Under the pieces are notes generated by a model. That model did no database searches. It saw nothing but the letters and a program-made list of their open reading frames with translations, and was not told the origin of the DNA. From Hymenobacter sp. BT559 (lineage in GTDB: Bacteria > Bacteroidota > Bacteroidia > Cytophagales > Hymenobacteraceae): a stretch of 64,000 bases of DNA. The translations under genes were made by a program, and so were the position numbers. Within the stretch, counting starts at the first letter, position 1; the number at the start of each line of letters is the position of its first letter. Shown piece by piece: positions 45,165-54,582 of the stretch. Where the stretch lies: the NCBI RefSeq assembly GCF_017571525.1, contig NZ_JAGETY010000003.1, positions 124,001 to 188,000 of the forward strand, read 5' to 3'.

Positions 45165-47735
45165 CTACTTAATCGGCTGGGCGGCTGGCGCAGGGCTAGC
45201 CGGGGCTGGGCGCGTGGCGGCGGGCGCACCGCCGCTGCCCTGGCTGCCCCCGCCGTTTTCGTCGGTTTTGAGGTCGTCGTTTTTCACGTTTTTGTGCGGG
45301 CGGGGCTCGGCCGTGAGCTGGCCGATGCGGTAGCTGAAATACACCTTGAAGCTGGTGAGGTGCTGCACGGTGGTGCTTTGCTGGCTCAGCAGGGGGCTAG
45401 CGATGTCGCTGCGCACGGCGTTGGTGGGCGAAAAGAAGTTTTCGGCCCCCAGGCCCAGGCTGCCTTTCTTGCCGGCCACGTCGTGCTTCAGGCTCATGCT
45501 GTACACGGCAAAGCTGCTCTGGCTGCCTTGCAGCTGCACCTGCTGCCCCCGGTAGAAGCTGAACAGCTGCACGTTCCAGCCCCGCGGCAGGGCGTAGCTG
45601 CCGTAGAGGCGGCCGCCCAGCACCCAACCGGCGCCCCGGGCAGCATAGAGCGGGTCGGCCACGTTATTTTGCAGCACCGCGTAGTAGGCATCGAGGCCGC
45701 CGCTGAGGCTGAGCTTGGCACCCACGTCGAGGCTAAAGAAGGCGCTGCCGCCATAGGCATTTTCCTGGCCAATGTTCAGGTAATCAATGCGCACCGCGCC
45801 GGGGTAGTACGCATCGCGCAGCGGCGTGCACACGCTCTGGATGGAGCCGGTGGTGTTGCGGGCAAAAACCGAGAAGTTGAGGTTGGCCTGGCCTAGCAGC
45901 GTGCCGTAGCCCAGCTCGTAGTTGTTGGTGTATTCGGGGCGCAGGCCGGGGTTGCCCTGGGTTTGAATCAAGGGGTTGGCGGCTTGCAGGTTGGGGTTGA
46001 GAAACTGGATGGACGGGCGCTGAATGCGGCGGTTGTAAGCCAGCTTCAGCACATTGCCATTGCCGAGCTTGCGCAGCACGTTCAGGCTGGGCACCAGCAC
46101 GCCGTAGTTGGGCAGGTCGCCCACCGGGCCGGTACCAAAATCGGCGGCCAGGGCCGTGTACTCGTAGCGCACGCCCGGCTTCAGGGTGAAGCCCTTGGGC
46201 AGGCCTAGCGTGTAGGCGGCGTAGCCGGCGGCCACCTGCTGCCGGTAGGTGAAGGAGTTATCGGCCTGCGCGCTGGCCAGCTGCCCGTAGTAGTGGTAGT
46301 CGCTGCCGACGCGGCGCTGAATATCCTTCACCCCCATTTCCAGCAGCTGGCTCGGGCCAAAGGGCGTCTGGTAGTCGAGCTGGGCGGTTATTTCCTGGTT
46401 GGCGCTGGAGTTGTCGTTGCCCGACCGGCCTAGCTGGCCGGCTTCGGTGGCCGCATAGGTGTCATTCGTAAAGGCATAGGTGCGGTTATTGCGGCTGAAG
46501 AGGGCAAGCGCGCTCAGCTCGCGCTGGGGCACGTCGTAGGTATGCGTGTAGGCCAGGCTGGCATCAATGGTACCCGACTCATCAGTGATTTGCACGTTGC
46601 GCACCGAGCTGGTGGTGCGGGCGAGGGCCGGCTGGGTAGTAGCAGTAGCTAGCCCATCCTGGTAGGTGGTGGCGTTGCGAGTGCCGTAGGTGAGCGAGGC
46701 GGCCAGCGAATTACGCTTGTCCAGGTCCCAGTCCCAGCCCAGGGTATAGCGGCCAAACAGCTGGTTTTGGCGGGTGTCGGCGGCCTGGGTGGTGCGGGTT
46801 TGCGCGCCGGTGGCGGGGTCAGTCGTCAGCTGCTCGTTGGTGAAGCTGCCCGGCGTGTTGTAGCCCGCCCGGCCAAAGCCGCCCAGCGCAAAGCCCATCG
46901 AGCCGGTGCGGTAGCCGCCGTTCAGGTTGAGGGTGCCCGAGCGGGTACCGCCGCTGCCATCGAGGGCTAGCTGGCCGCCGCGCAGCGTGTTGGTTTTGGT
47001 CACAATGTTGAGGAGGCCGCTCGTGCCTTCGGCGTCGTACTTGGCCGAGGGCGAGGTAATTACTTCTACCCTAGCAATCTGGTCGGCTGGCAGCTGGCGC
47101 AGGCCGTCGGCCACGCTACCCGCCATAATGGTCGAGGGCTTGCCATTGATGAGCACCTTGATGTTCTGGTTGCCGCGCAGGCTCACGTTGCCGTCGAGGT
47201 CCACACTCAGCAGTGGCACCCGCCGCAGCACGTCGGTCGCGTCGCCGCCTTTGGTGGTCTGGTCGTTTTCAGCATGATACACCGTGCGGTCCACCTTTTC
47301 CTCAATCAGGGGCCGGCGGGCCGTCACTACTACCTCGCCAAGCTGCTGGGTTGTGGCCGTGAGCGCCAGCGGCCCTAGCGCCACGTCGCCCCCACCAGCC
47401 GGCACCACTACGCCGGGCCGGGCCAGGTCCTGGAAGCCCAGCAAGCTCACCCGCACCGTGTAGGTGCCCGGCGCCAGGCCCGGAAGCACAAACCGGCCAT
47501 CGGCCCCGCATACGGCCCCGCTCACAGGCGCGTCGGCAGCGCCCAGCACCGCCACCGACGCGTAGCCGAGGGGCTGGCCCGTGGCGGCATTGGTGACCGT
47601 GCCCGTAAGTCGGCCCATGCGGTGCGTTAGGGGGCTAGCGGCTGGGGCTGGCGCCGCCTGGCCTTGGGCATCTAAGCTGGCCATCAGCCAGAATAAAGCC
47701 GCTACTAGAACAGCACGTAGCTTTTTAACCGACAT
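45165..47735 (-). CDS. TonB-dependent outer-membrane receptor
   Basis: An 856-residue protein with signal peptide, a CarboxypepD_reg domain (TGTVTNAATGQPLGYASVAV, FVLPGLAPGTYTVRVSLLGF), a plug domain (VDRTVYHAENDQTTKGGDAT, then DVLRRVPLLSVDLDGNVSLR and IARVEVITSPSAKYDAEGTS), and an outer-membrane beta barrel of the OMP_b-brl_3 type from about residue 370. The last barrel strand is the KVYFSYRIGQ region, followed by a disordered tail of 50 residues rich in Pro, Ala and Gly. Substrate unknown. There is no SusD-like gene beside it. Confidence 0.92.
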   Translation of the reverse strand: MSVKKLRAVLVAALFWLMASLDAQGQAAPAPAASPLTHRMGRLTGTVTNAATGQPLGYASVAVLGAADAPVSGAVCGADGRFVLPGLAPGTYTVRVSLLGFQDLARPGVVVPAGGGDVALGPLALTATTQQLGEVVVTARRPLIEEKVDRTVYHAENDQTTKGGDATDVLRRVPLLSVDLDGNVSLRGNQNIKVLINGKPSTIMAGSVADGLRQLPADQIARVEVITSPSAKYDAEGTSGLLNIVTKTNTLRGGQLALDGSGGTRSGTLNLNGGYRTGSMGFALGGFGRAGYNTPGSFTNEQLTTDPATGAQTRTTQAADTRQNQLFGRYTLGWDWDLDKRNSLAASLTYGTRNATTYQDGLATATTQPALARTTSSVRNVQITDESGTIDASLAYTHTYDVPQRELSALALFSRNNRTYAFTNDTYAATEAGQLGRSGNDNSSANQEITAQLDYQTPFGPSQLLEMGVKDIQRRVGSDYHYYGQLASAQADNSFTYRQQVAAGYAAYTLGLPKGFTLKPGVRYEYTALAADFGTGPVGDLPNYGVLVPSLNVLRKLGNGNVLKLAYNRRIQRPSIQFLNPNLQAANPLIQTQGNPGLRPEYTNNYELGYGTLLGQANLNFSVFARNTTGSIQSVCTPLRDAYYPGAVRIDYLNIGQENAYGGSAFFSLDVGAKLSLSGGLDAYYAVLQNNVADPLYAARGAGWVLGGRLYGSYALPRGWNVQLFSFYRGQQVQLQGSQSSFAVYSMSLKHDVAGKKGSLGLGAENFFSPTNAVRSDIASPLLSQQSTTVQHLTSFKVYFSYRIGQLTAEPRPHKNVKNDDLKTDENGGGSQGSGGAPAATRPAPASPAPAAQPIK

Positions 47736-48059
47736 ATAAATTCTGATAAGTCAGCTAAAGGCGCCGGGAATAGCAGAAAGGTTGTTCAGCAAAAACTCAT
47801 TTATGTGAATCAGCTATCCTCAACTGCTTTATTACCCCTAGCGGCCGCCGGGGCATTGCCCAGCCTGCTAGCCCCTACACCACGCCCATCCAGCTCAACC
47901 GTTGGCTGCAAGCCTCCCGCACTTTCTGCCAAGCAATCAGCTGAAATAAGTAAAATCCACTCTGCGTAGTTAACTTTGTATTTCAAAGCATAATCAATCA
48001 CAAAGCATATTCCCGTCGATGCGGGCACCTAGCCCAGCTGGTTCCTGTTTATTCAGCTT
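47736..48059. other. Intergenic region between two divergent genes
   Basis: This 324-base stretch separates the leftward TonB receptor from the rightward MpaB gene. Apart from the -7 box at 47971 I see no gene or strong repeat in it. A possible reading frame on the minus strand (47810-48028) has no coding character. Confidence 0.5.
47971..47978 (+). promoter_or_regulatory. Candidate -7 box for the MpaB gene
   Basis: TAACTTTG matches TAnnTTTG exactly, 82 bases before the ATG at 48060. No clear -33 TTTG lies 19-20 bases upstream. It would give a leader of about 75 bases. Confidence 0.4.
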
Positions 48060-48899
48060 ATGGAAACGTTCGTGGCCCAAAGCTCCATCGTGCGCCGCAT
48101 CTGGGGCACTTCCGATACGGTGCTGTTCATCTTTGCCGGGGCGGCGGCCGAGTTTGCCCTCAACAAGGCCGTGGACTGGCTTTACTTCACCGGGCGGCTG
48201 CCGGCCGACCCGCTGGGCCGCCTGTTTTCAACCGTTGACTACGCCCGGCGCATCGTGTTTGCCGACCGTGCGGGGGCCGAAAAGGCCATTGACACCATCG
48301 CCGCCATTCACGGCGCGGTGGAGGCCAGCCGGGGCCAGCGCATCCCCGACTGGGCCTACCGCGACGTGCTGTATCTGCTCATTGCGTATTCCATCCGGGC
48401 GTTTGAGCTGCTGGAGCGGCCCCTTACCCTAGCCGAGTGCGAGGAGATAACCGACGTGTTTTGCCGGGTAGGCCGGCGCATGGGCATCCCGGAATTGCCG
48501 GCTTCCTACGCTGCCTGGCAGGCCGACCGCGCCCGGCACCTGGCCCACGACCTAATGCTAAGCGCTTGCTCGACTGACTTATATAAGCAGTACCTCAAGC
48601 ACCTGGGTGGCCCGCGCTATGCGCTGCTGCGCGGCGTACAGGGCGTGGTGTGCCCGCCCACCGTGCGCCGCCAGCTGGGGCTGGGCAGCGGCGCGTGGCT
48701 GCGGCCGGCGCTGAGCTTTTACCGCGCCACCAAGGGGCTAGCCCTGAGCCAGTGGCTGAAAAATGCCCTGCTGCCCGCCGAATACGCGGCGCGCATTCGG
48801 GCGCTCGATGAGGTGCCCGCCGCTAGGCCCGAGGCGCCGGGGCTACCGGTGCCAGCCGGCTGCCCCTACACGCGGTTTCGGGCCGCTTTCCAACGCTAG
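48060..48899 (+). CDS. MpaB-like oxygenase (DUF2236)
   Basis: A 279-residue protein with the features of the MpaB/latex-clearing oxygenase group: an N-terminal part with VRRIWGTSDTVLFIFAGAAA, where an invariant Arg and heme-proximal histidine are expected, YARRIVFADRAGAEKAIDTI with IAAIHGAV, and YRDVLYLLIAYSIRAFELLE. The family includes heme oxygenases acting on hydrophobic substrates, but the substrate here is unknown. DUF2809 starts three bases after it, so the two are coupled. Confidence 0.82.
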   Translation: METFVAQSSIVRRIWGTSDTVLFIFAGAAAEFALNKAVDWLYFTGRLPADPLGRLFSTVDYARRIVFADRAGAEKAIDTIAAIHGAVEASRGQRIPDWAYRDVLYLLIAYSIRAFELLERPLTLAECEEITDVFCRVGRRMGIPELPASYAAWQADRARHLAHDLMLSACSTDLYKQYLKHLGGPRYALLRGVQGVVCPPTVRRQLGLGSGAWLRPALSFYRATKGLALSQWLKNALLPAEYAARIRALDEVPAARPEAPGLPVPAGCPYTRFRAAFQR

Positions 48900-48902
48900 G
48901 CG

Positions 48903-49277
48903 ATGGGCCATGCTAAGTGGGCCTATGGCGGGCTTGCCGCTGGCCTGCTCGGGCTGGAAGGGCTGATTGCCCGCTTCGCCCACGACCACTTCATTCGGCC
49001 CTACGCGGGCGATTTTTTGATTACCATTTTTCTCTACTGCCTGGGCCGCGCCCTTACACGATGGCCCGCCGGGCGCGTGCTAGTTGGGGCCTTGCTTTTG
49101 TCCTACCTGGTCGAGCTCACGCAGTATGCGCACCTGTTGGCGGCGCTGGGCTGGCAGCACGTGCGGGTGGCGCGCCTGGTGCTGGGCAGCGCGTTTTCGT
49201 GGGCCGATATGCTGGCCTACACGCTGGGGGCGCTGCTGGTGCTAGCCACCGGGCCCCGGCGCAGCGTCCAATTCTGA
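48903..49277 (+). CDS. DUF2809 small membrane protein
   Basis: A 124-residue protein with about four hydrophobic helices. GDFLITIFLYCLGRALTR and LSYLVELTQYAHLLAALG and FSWADMLAYTLGALLV are typical of DUF2809, whose function is unknown. The pairing with an MpaB-like oxygenase, three bases apart, suggests they act together at the membrane, which is inference. No signal peptide. Codon use fits the neighbours. Confidence 0.88.
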   Translation: MGHAKWAYGGLAAGLLGLEGLIARFAHDHFIRPYAGDFLITIFLYCLGRALTRWPAGRVLVGALLLSYLVELTQYAHLLAALGWQHVRVARLVLGSAFSWADMLAYTLGALLVLATGPRRSVQF

Positions 49278-49465
49278 TTCAAGGGCACTTCTGGGCGCCG
49301 GTGCCCCTGCCAGTGCGGGTGGCCAGCTAGCTGTTGCCGGCAGAAAATGGAATAATAGGAGAACCAGTAGTACCTTGCGAAGACAACAGACTTGTATATA
49401 GCCACTAAGCAGCGTCTTGCGCAGCGCTTGGGGAGGGCCTTCTTCTTCATTCAGCCATCTCGGCC

Positions 49466-51334
49466 ATGCCAACTCGGGACCAGCCGGCCGCTCAGGCGCT
49501 ATTTGAGCACAGCGCGGAAGCAGCCTTCGTGCTCAACCCGCTAGGGGTTTACCAGCAAGTTACGGCCCGCTTTGCGCAGCTGCTGGGGCAGCCGGCGGCG
49601 CAGCTGGTGGGCTCCAGCTTCGTGGCTAGCCTCGACCCCGCGCAGGCCCGGCTGCACCAGCACCAGCTGGCCCGGGCGGCAGCAGGCGCGGTGGTGCGCT
49701 ACCAGGCCCCGGTGTGGGGGCCGGCGGGGCCAGTCGAGGTGGAGTTTCAGCTGCTGCCGCCGCTGGCGCCCGGCAGCGCGTGCTATGGCCTGGCCCACCC
49801 CCTGGCCGAGCGCCTGCACCTGAGCACCACCCTGCTGGAGCGCGAGCGCCAGCTGAGCGTGGTGTTTGACAACCTGGCCGACGTGACGTTTGTGCTGGCG
49901 GTGGAGCCCGACGGCCGCTTTCGGTTTGTGTTCGTCAACGAGGCGTTTTACCGCACCACGGGGCTGCTCGTCAGCCACGTAACGGGGCGCTACGCGGAGG
50001 AAATTATTCCGGAGCCCGCGCTGAGCCTGGTGCTGGGCCACTACCGGCAGGCCGTGGCCAGCGGCCAGCGGGTGATGTGGCAGGAAACGTCGGTGTACCC
50101 CAATGGCCAGGTCACGGGCGAAGTATCCATTACGCCGGTGCACAACGAGCTGGGCGAGTGCTTTCAGCTGGTGGGCGTGGTGCACGACCTGACCAAGGAG
50201 AAACAGGTGGAAGAAGCCCTGCGCCGCAGCAACGAGCGGTTTCGCTACGCCCTCAAGGCCACGAGCGACGCCATCTACGACTGGAACGTGGCCGACGATA
50301 CCTTGTACTGGGGCGAGGGCTGGGCCGAGCGCTTTGGCTACGAACTAACGCCGCAGCCCGCCCCGCTGGGCCAGTGGGCCGCCGCTGTGCACCCCGACGA
50401 CCAGGCCCGCGTGGTGGAGGGCCGGCGGCAGGCCATCACCGCCGACGCGCCCCTGTGGGAAGCCGAGTACCGCTTGCGCCGGGCCGATGGCGCGTGGGCC
50501 AGCGTGCTCGACCGGGGCTACCTGCTGCGCACGGCCGAGGGACGGGCGGTGCGTATGCTAGGGGCTATTCAGGACGTGACGGAGCGCGAGCGGGCGGCCG
50601 CCCAGCAGCGCCTGCTCACGCAGCGCCTGAGCCGCCAAAACGCCGACTTGCAGCAATTTGGCTACATCGTGTCGCACAACCTGCGCTCGCCGCTGGCCAA
50701 TGCGCTCGGCTACGCCGACCTGCTGCCCAGCCTGCCGGCGGGCACCCCAGTTTTTGCCGAAGCCCTGCAACACCTGGCCGCTACCCTGCGGCAATTTGAC
50801 CAGGTGGTGACCGACGTGAACGGCATTCTGGCCCTGCGCGACGAGCAAGCCGGCTACCACCCCGAGCTGGTAGACGTGGCCGCCGTGTGCCAGCTAGCCC
50901 TGCTCGACCTGCAAGAGCCCCTACGCGCCTGCGGGGGCGAGTTCGAGAGCCACCTCCCGGCTACCCTGCGCCTGCCGGGCAGCCGGGCCTACTTCCACAG
51001 CATCTTCCACAACCTGTTTTCCAACGCCATCAAGTACCGCTCGGAGGCGCGGGCACTGCGCCTACAGGTGGCTAGCCACACCAGCCCGACGGGCGAGGTA
51101 ACCCTGACCGTGCGCGACAACGGCCGCGGGTTTGACCAACAGCGGGTGGGTACGGATATGTTTCAGCTATACCGCCGCTTTCACCACGGCCCGGCGGGCC
51201 GGGGCATCGGCTTATTTCTAGTAAAAACCCACGTCGAAGCCATGGGCGGCCGCATTAGCGTGCGCAGCGAGGTAGAGGTGGGCACCGAGTTTACGTTATC
51301 CTTTCCGATGAATTATGATGCCGATGCACTATGA
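49466..51334 (+). CDS. Multi-PAS sensor histidine kinase
   Basis: A 622-residue soluble kinase. Three PAS domains are visible at about 8-110, 125-245 and 255-375 (RFRFVFVNEAFYRTTGLL in the second; TLYWGEGWAERFGYELTPQP and ADGAWASVLDRGYLLR in the third). The phosphoacceptor is H404 in IVSHNLRSPLANALGYADLL. The N box IFHNLFSNAIKYRSEARAL, the G1 box VRDNGRGFD and the G2 box GRGIGLFLV follow. It overlaps the response regulator gene by four bases (ATGA), so the pair is coupled and forms a two-component system. No membrane segment. Confidence 0.95.
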   Translation: MPTRDQPAAQALFEHSAEAAFVLNPLGVYQQVTARFAQLLGQPAAQLVGSSFVASLDPAQARLHQHQLARAAAGAVVRYQAPVWGPAGPVEVEFQLLPPLAPGSACYGLAHPLAERLHLSTTLLERERQLSVVFDNLADVTFVLAVEPDGRFRFVFVNEAFYRTTGLLVSHVTGRYAEEIIPEPALSLVLGHYRQAVASGQRVMWQETSVYPNGQVTGEVSITPVHNELGECFQLVGVVHDLTKEKQVEEALRRSNERFRYALKATSDAIYDWNVADDTLYWGEGWAERFGYELTPQPAPLGQWAAAVHPDDQARVVEGRRQAITADAPLWEAEYRLRRADGAWASVLDRGYLLRTAEGRAVRMLGAIQDVTERERAAAQQRLLTQRLSRQNADLQQFGYIVSHNLRSPLANALGYADLLPSLPAGTPVFAEALQHLAATLRQFDQVVTDVNGILALRDEQAGYHPELVDVAAVCQLALLDLQEPLRACGGEFESHLPATLRLPGSRAYFHSIFHNLFSNAIKYRSEARALRLQVASHTSPTGEVTLTVRDNGRGFDQQRVGTDMFQLYRRFHHGPAGRGIGLFLVKTHVEAMGGRISVRSEVEVGTEFTLSFPMNYDADAL

Positions 51335-51732
51335 AAACGTACTTGATTGACGACGACCACCTGGCCATTTTTCTGGCCAGGCACTTATTGCAGTCCGAAG
51401 GTTTTTCGAACACTATCTGCGCGTTTCAGTCGGCCGAAGAAGCCCTGGCCGAGCTGCTGACGCACGAGCGCGAGGGCCTGCCGCGGGTCATTTTTCTCGA
51501 CCTGAACATGCCCGTGATGAACGGCTGGCAGTTTTTGGAGGCCCTGACGCCCCACGCCGACGAGCTGCGCGGGCACTGCCACATCTACATTCTCACCTCG
51601 TCGCTAGCCCTCGCCGACCTCGAAAAGTCGAAGCACTACCAGCTCGTGGATGGCCTCATTCACAAGCCCCTCGACCGAAGCGAGCTGCGGGCCATCCGGG
51701 CCCGGCTGGAGCCGGGGGCCGGGGCCAGCTGA
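51331..51732 (+). CDS. Single-domain response regulator
   Basis: A 133-residue receiver domain and nothing else. D57 in FLDLNMPVMNGWQFLEAL is the phosphoacceptor. The acidic cluster is D7-D9, and the Ser/Thr at ILTSS and the lysine in IHKPLD complete the active site. Without an output domain it works through protein contacts, or as phosphate sink or relay for the kinase just upstream. Its ATG lies within the kinase stop codon. Confidence 0.96.
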   Translation: MKTYLIDDDHLAIFLARHLLQSEGFSNTICAFQSAEEALAELLTHEREGLPRVIFLDLNMPVMNGWQFLEALTPHADELRGHCHIYILTSSLALADLEKSKHYQLVDGLIHKPLDRSELRAIRARLEPGAGAS

Positions 51733-51739
51733 GGCTGGG

Positions 51740-54283
51740 CTAGCCCCCGGCCAGGAAGCGGGCCAGGTAAGGCGCGGTGCGGCTGGTTTTCGACTGCGCC
51801 ACCTTGGCCGGCGGGCCGGTGGCTACGATGCGGCCGCCCTCCTCGCCCGCGCCGGGGCCCACGTCGATAACCCAGTCGGCGCCGGCCACCACGCGCATGT
51901 CGTGCTCCACTACCAGCACCGAGTGGCCGGCCTCGACGAGGCCGTTGAGCTGGGTGAGCAGGCGCTCAACATCGGCCGGGTGCAGGCCGGTGGTGGGCTC
52001 GTCGAGCACGTAGAGGGTGTGGGCGCGGGCCTGGCGCTGCAGCTCGGTGGCCAGCTTGATGCGCTGGGCCTCGCCGCCGCTCAGCTCGGTGGCCGACTGG
52101 CCCAGGCGCAGGTAGCCCAGCCCCACTTCGCGCAGCACCGTGAGGGCGCGGCGCACGCTAGGGTCTTCGGCGAAGAACGTCCAGGCCTCGTCCACGGTCA
52201 GGCCGAGCACGTCGGCGATGGTTTTATCTTGATACTTGATTTCGAGGGTTTTGGCATTGTAGCGGGCGCCGTGGCAGGTAGGGCACGGCGAGTACACGCT
52301 GGGCAAAAACAGCAGCTCGACCATCACGAAGCCCTCGCCTTGGCAGGTTTCGCAGCGGCCCTTGGCCACGTTAAAGGAGAAGCGGCCGGCGTCGTAGCGG
52401 CGCTTGCGGGCCTCGGGCGTGGCGGCAAAGAGCTTGCGCACGTGGTCAAACAGGCCCGTGTACGTGGCCATATTGGAGCGCGGCGTGCGGCCAATGGGCT
52501 GCTGATCGACGCGCACCAGGCGCCTGACCACGTCGAGCCCGGCCGTGATTTTGCCTTGCACGGCGGGGCCTTCGTCGGCCAGCTCCAGGTTTTCTTCGGC
52601 GCCTTCGCTAGCCCCCTCTTCTTCCGTTTTTTGGCCCAATGCCTCGCTCACCAGTTCTACCAATACCTGGCTGACGAGCGTCGATTTGCCTGAGCCCGAC
52701 ACGCCCGTAACGGCCGTGAACACCCCTAGCGGAAACTCGGCAGCGAGGCCGCGCAGGTTGTGGCGGGTGGCGCCGGCCAGCCGCAGCCAGCCCACGGGCG
52801 CGCGCTCGGGGCGGGCGGCCAGGCCGGTGTGGCCGAATAAAAACTGGCGGGTCTGCGACGTTTCTACCTCGGCTAGCCCGGCGGGCGGGCCGCTGTAGAG
52901 CACCTGCCCGCCCTGCTCGCCGGCGGCGGGGCCCACATCGACGAGCCAGTCGGCGCAGCGCACCACGTCGAGGTTGTGCTCGACTACGAAGAGCGAGTTG
53001 CCGGCTTTTTTGAGCGTATCGAGCGCCCGCAGCAGGGCCTGCGTGTCGGAGGGGTGCAGCCCGGCCGAGGGCTCATCGAGCACGTACACTACCCCAAACA
53101 GGTTGGAATACAGCTGAGTAGCCAGGCGCAGGCGCTGTAGCTCGCCGGGCGAGAGCGTTGGCGTGCTGCGCTCCAGGGCCAGGTAGCCCAGGCCCAGGTC
53201 GAGGAGCACCGCCAGACGGGCTACCAAATCCTGGGTGATGCGGCGCGTCACTTCGGCCTGCTCGGGGTGGGCCTTGTGGTGCCGCTGGGCGGTGGCCCGG
53301 CCCTCGGCGAAGGGCCGCAGCCGGCTAGCCACCTGCTGCAAGGGTAGCCGGGCCATGTCGGCAATGTCGAGGCCGGCGAAGGTGACGCTCAGTGACTCGG
53401 GGCGCAGGCGCTTGCCGTGGCAGAGCGGGCACTCCTGGCTGAGCATGTACTGCAAGGCCCGCTTTTTCATGAGCGCGCTCTGGGTGTTGGCGAAGGTGTG
53501 CAGCACGTGCCGCCGGGCGCTGGAAAACGTACCCATATAGTTTGGCGGCTCCTTGCGCTTGAGGGCGCGCTGGGTTTCCTGGGGCGAGTAGCCGGGGTAC
53601 ACCGGCACCACCGGCTGCTCGTCGGTGAACAGAATCCAGTCGCGCTCTTTTTGGGGCAAGTCGCGCCAGGGGCGGTCCACATCATAGCCCAGGGTTACCA
53701 GAATATCGCGCTGATTTTGGCCGCCCCAGGCCTGGGGCCAGGCCGCAATGGCCCGCTCGCGGATGGTGAGCGAGGGGTCGGGCACCATCGAGTCTTCGGT
53801 CACCTCATATACGCGGCCCAGGCCGTGGCAGCGCGGGCAGGCTCCCTCGGGCGTGTTGGCCGAAAAGCCTTCGGCGTAGATAATACTCTGGCCGCTAGGG
53901 TAGTCGCCGGCCCGCGAGTACAGCATGCGCAGCAGGTTGGAGAGCGTCGTGACCGAGCCCACCGACGAGCGCGTGGTGGGCGCACCACGCTGCTGCTGCA
54001 GGGCCACCGCCGGCGGCAGCCCGTCGATGCTATCGACTTCGGGCACCGATAGCTGGTGAAACAGCCGCCTGGCGTAGGGCGATACTGACTCGAGGTAGCG
54101 GCGCTGGGCCTCGGCGTAGAGCGTGCCGAAGGCCAGGCTCGACTTGCCCGAGCCCGACACGCCGGTAAAGACCACCAGGGCATCACGCGGAATGTCGACG
54201 TCGACGTTTTTAAGATTGTGCTCACGGGCGCCGCGCACCCGCACCAGGCCCGCGCCGGGCGCGGTAGAAACAGAAAAAGCCAT
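51740..54283 (-). CDS. UvrA-family ABC ATPase (UvrA paralogue)
   Basis: An 847-residue protein with two ABC ATPase modules: [20 protein letters not shown] and [20 protein letters not shown] for the two Walker A sites and [19 protein letters not shown] and [19 protein letters not shown] for the signatures. Zinc-binding cysteine pairs occur at [17 protein letters not shown] and in CETCQGEGF with [10 protein letters not shown]. It is about 90-100 residues shorter than canonical UvrA, as in UvrA2-like proteins linked to drug resistance. Whether it supports excision repair cannot be told. Convergent with the two-component genes. Confidence 0.93.
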   Translation of the reverse strand: MAFSVSTAPGAGLVRVRGAREHNLKNVDVDIPRDALVVFTGVSGSGKSSLAFGTLYAEAQRRYLESVSPYARRLFHQLSVPEVDSIDGLPPAVALQQQRGAPTTRSSVGSVTTLSNLLRMLYSRAGDYPSGQSIIYAEGFSANTPEGACPRCHGLGRVYEVTEDSMVPDPSLTIRERAIAAWPQAWGGQNQRDILVTLGYDVDRPWRDLPQKERDWILFTDEQPVVPVYPGYSPQETQRALKRKEPPNYMGTFSSARRHVLHTFANTQSALMKKRALQYMLSQECPLCHGKRLRPESLSVTFAGLDIADMARLPLQQVASRLRPFAEGRATAQRHHKAHPEQAEVTRRITQDLVARLAVLLDLGLGYLALERSTPTLSPGELQRLRLATQLYSNLFGVVYVLDEPSAGLHPSDTQALLRALDTLKKAGNSLFVVEHNLDVVRCADWLVDVGPAAGEQGGQVLYSGPPAGLAEVETSQTRQFLFGHTGLAARPERAPVGWLRLAGATRHNLRGLAAEFPLGVFTAVTGVSGSGKSTLVSQVLVELVSEALGQKTEEEGASEGAEENLELADEGPAVQGKITAGLDVVRRLVRVDQQPIGRTPRSNMATYTGLFDHVRKLFAATPEARKRRYDAGRFSFNVAKGRCETCQGEGFVMVELLFLPSVYSPCPTCHGARYNAKTLEIKYQDKTIADVLGLTVDEAWTFFAEDPSVRRALTVLREVGLGYLRLGQSATELSGGEAQRIKLATELQRQARAHTLYVLDEPTTGLHPADVERLLTQLNGLVEAGHSVLVVEHDMRVVAGADWVIDVGPGAGEEGGRIVATGPPAKVAQSKTSRTAPYLARFLAGG

Positions 54284-54302
54284 AACTCAAAAAGCGCGGC
54301 CA

Positions 54303-54348
54303 GGCGCCGCTAGCCCGGTCATACGCAAATTGGCGGGCTAGCGGCGCC
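54303..54348. repeat. 15-bp perfect inverted repeat upstream of the UvrA gene
   Basis: GGCGCCGCTAGCCCG and its reverse complement CGGGCTAGCGGCGCC (54334-54348) face each other across a 16-base spacer, just upstream of the uvrA start and so in its 5' region. No T-tract follows. It could form a leader hairpin or bind a dimeric regulator. It embeds the GCTAGC word common in this genome. The other 250 bases of this gap show nothing clear. Confidence 0.5.
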
Positions 54349-54582
54349 CGGCGGGCTAGCCCCTGCCTACTTCACACAAGGCTTTGCTCTTGGAGGCCGC
54401 CCGGCGCAAGGGCGGGCGCGCGCCTAAAGAAGTAGCAGAAGTGAGTCACCTCAGTAAAGCCCACAGACTTACTTTTATCGGCCGCTGAATCAGCCACTCC
54501 CCTAGCCAGCTTTTGCAAGAGATGGCCGCGGCAGGCAGCGCTCCGGCGCCGGCGCCGCTTACCTTTTAATTACCTGCCTGTT

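Noticed and set aside
47810..48028. 72-codon leftward frame between the TonB receptor and MpaB genes
   Set aside because: No family marks and poor codon character; it overlaps the candidate -7 box of the MpaB gene.
51650..52693. 347-codon open frame on the + strand, opposite the UvrA gene
   Set aside because: It mirrors the UvrA coding sequence; its translation is rich in Gly, Ala, Val and His with no family marks, as expected for an antisense frame in GC-rich DNA.
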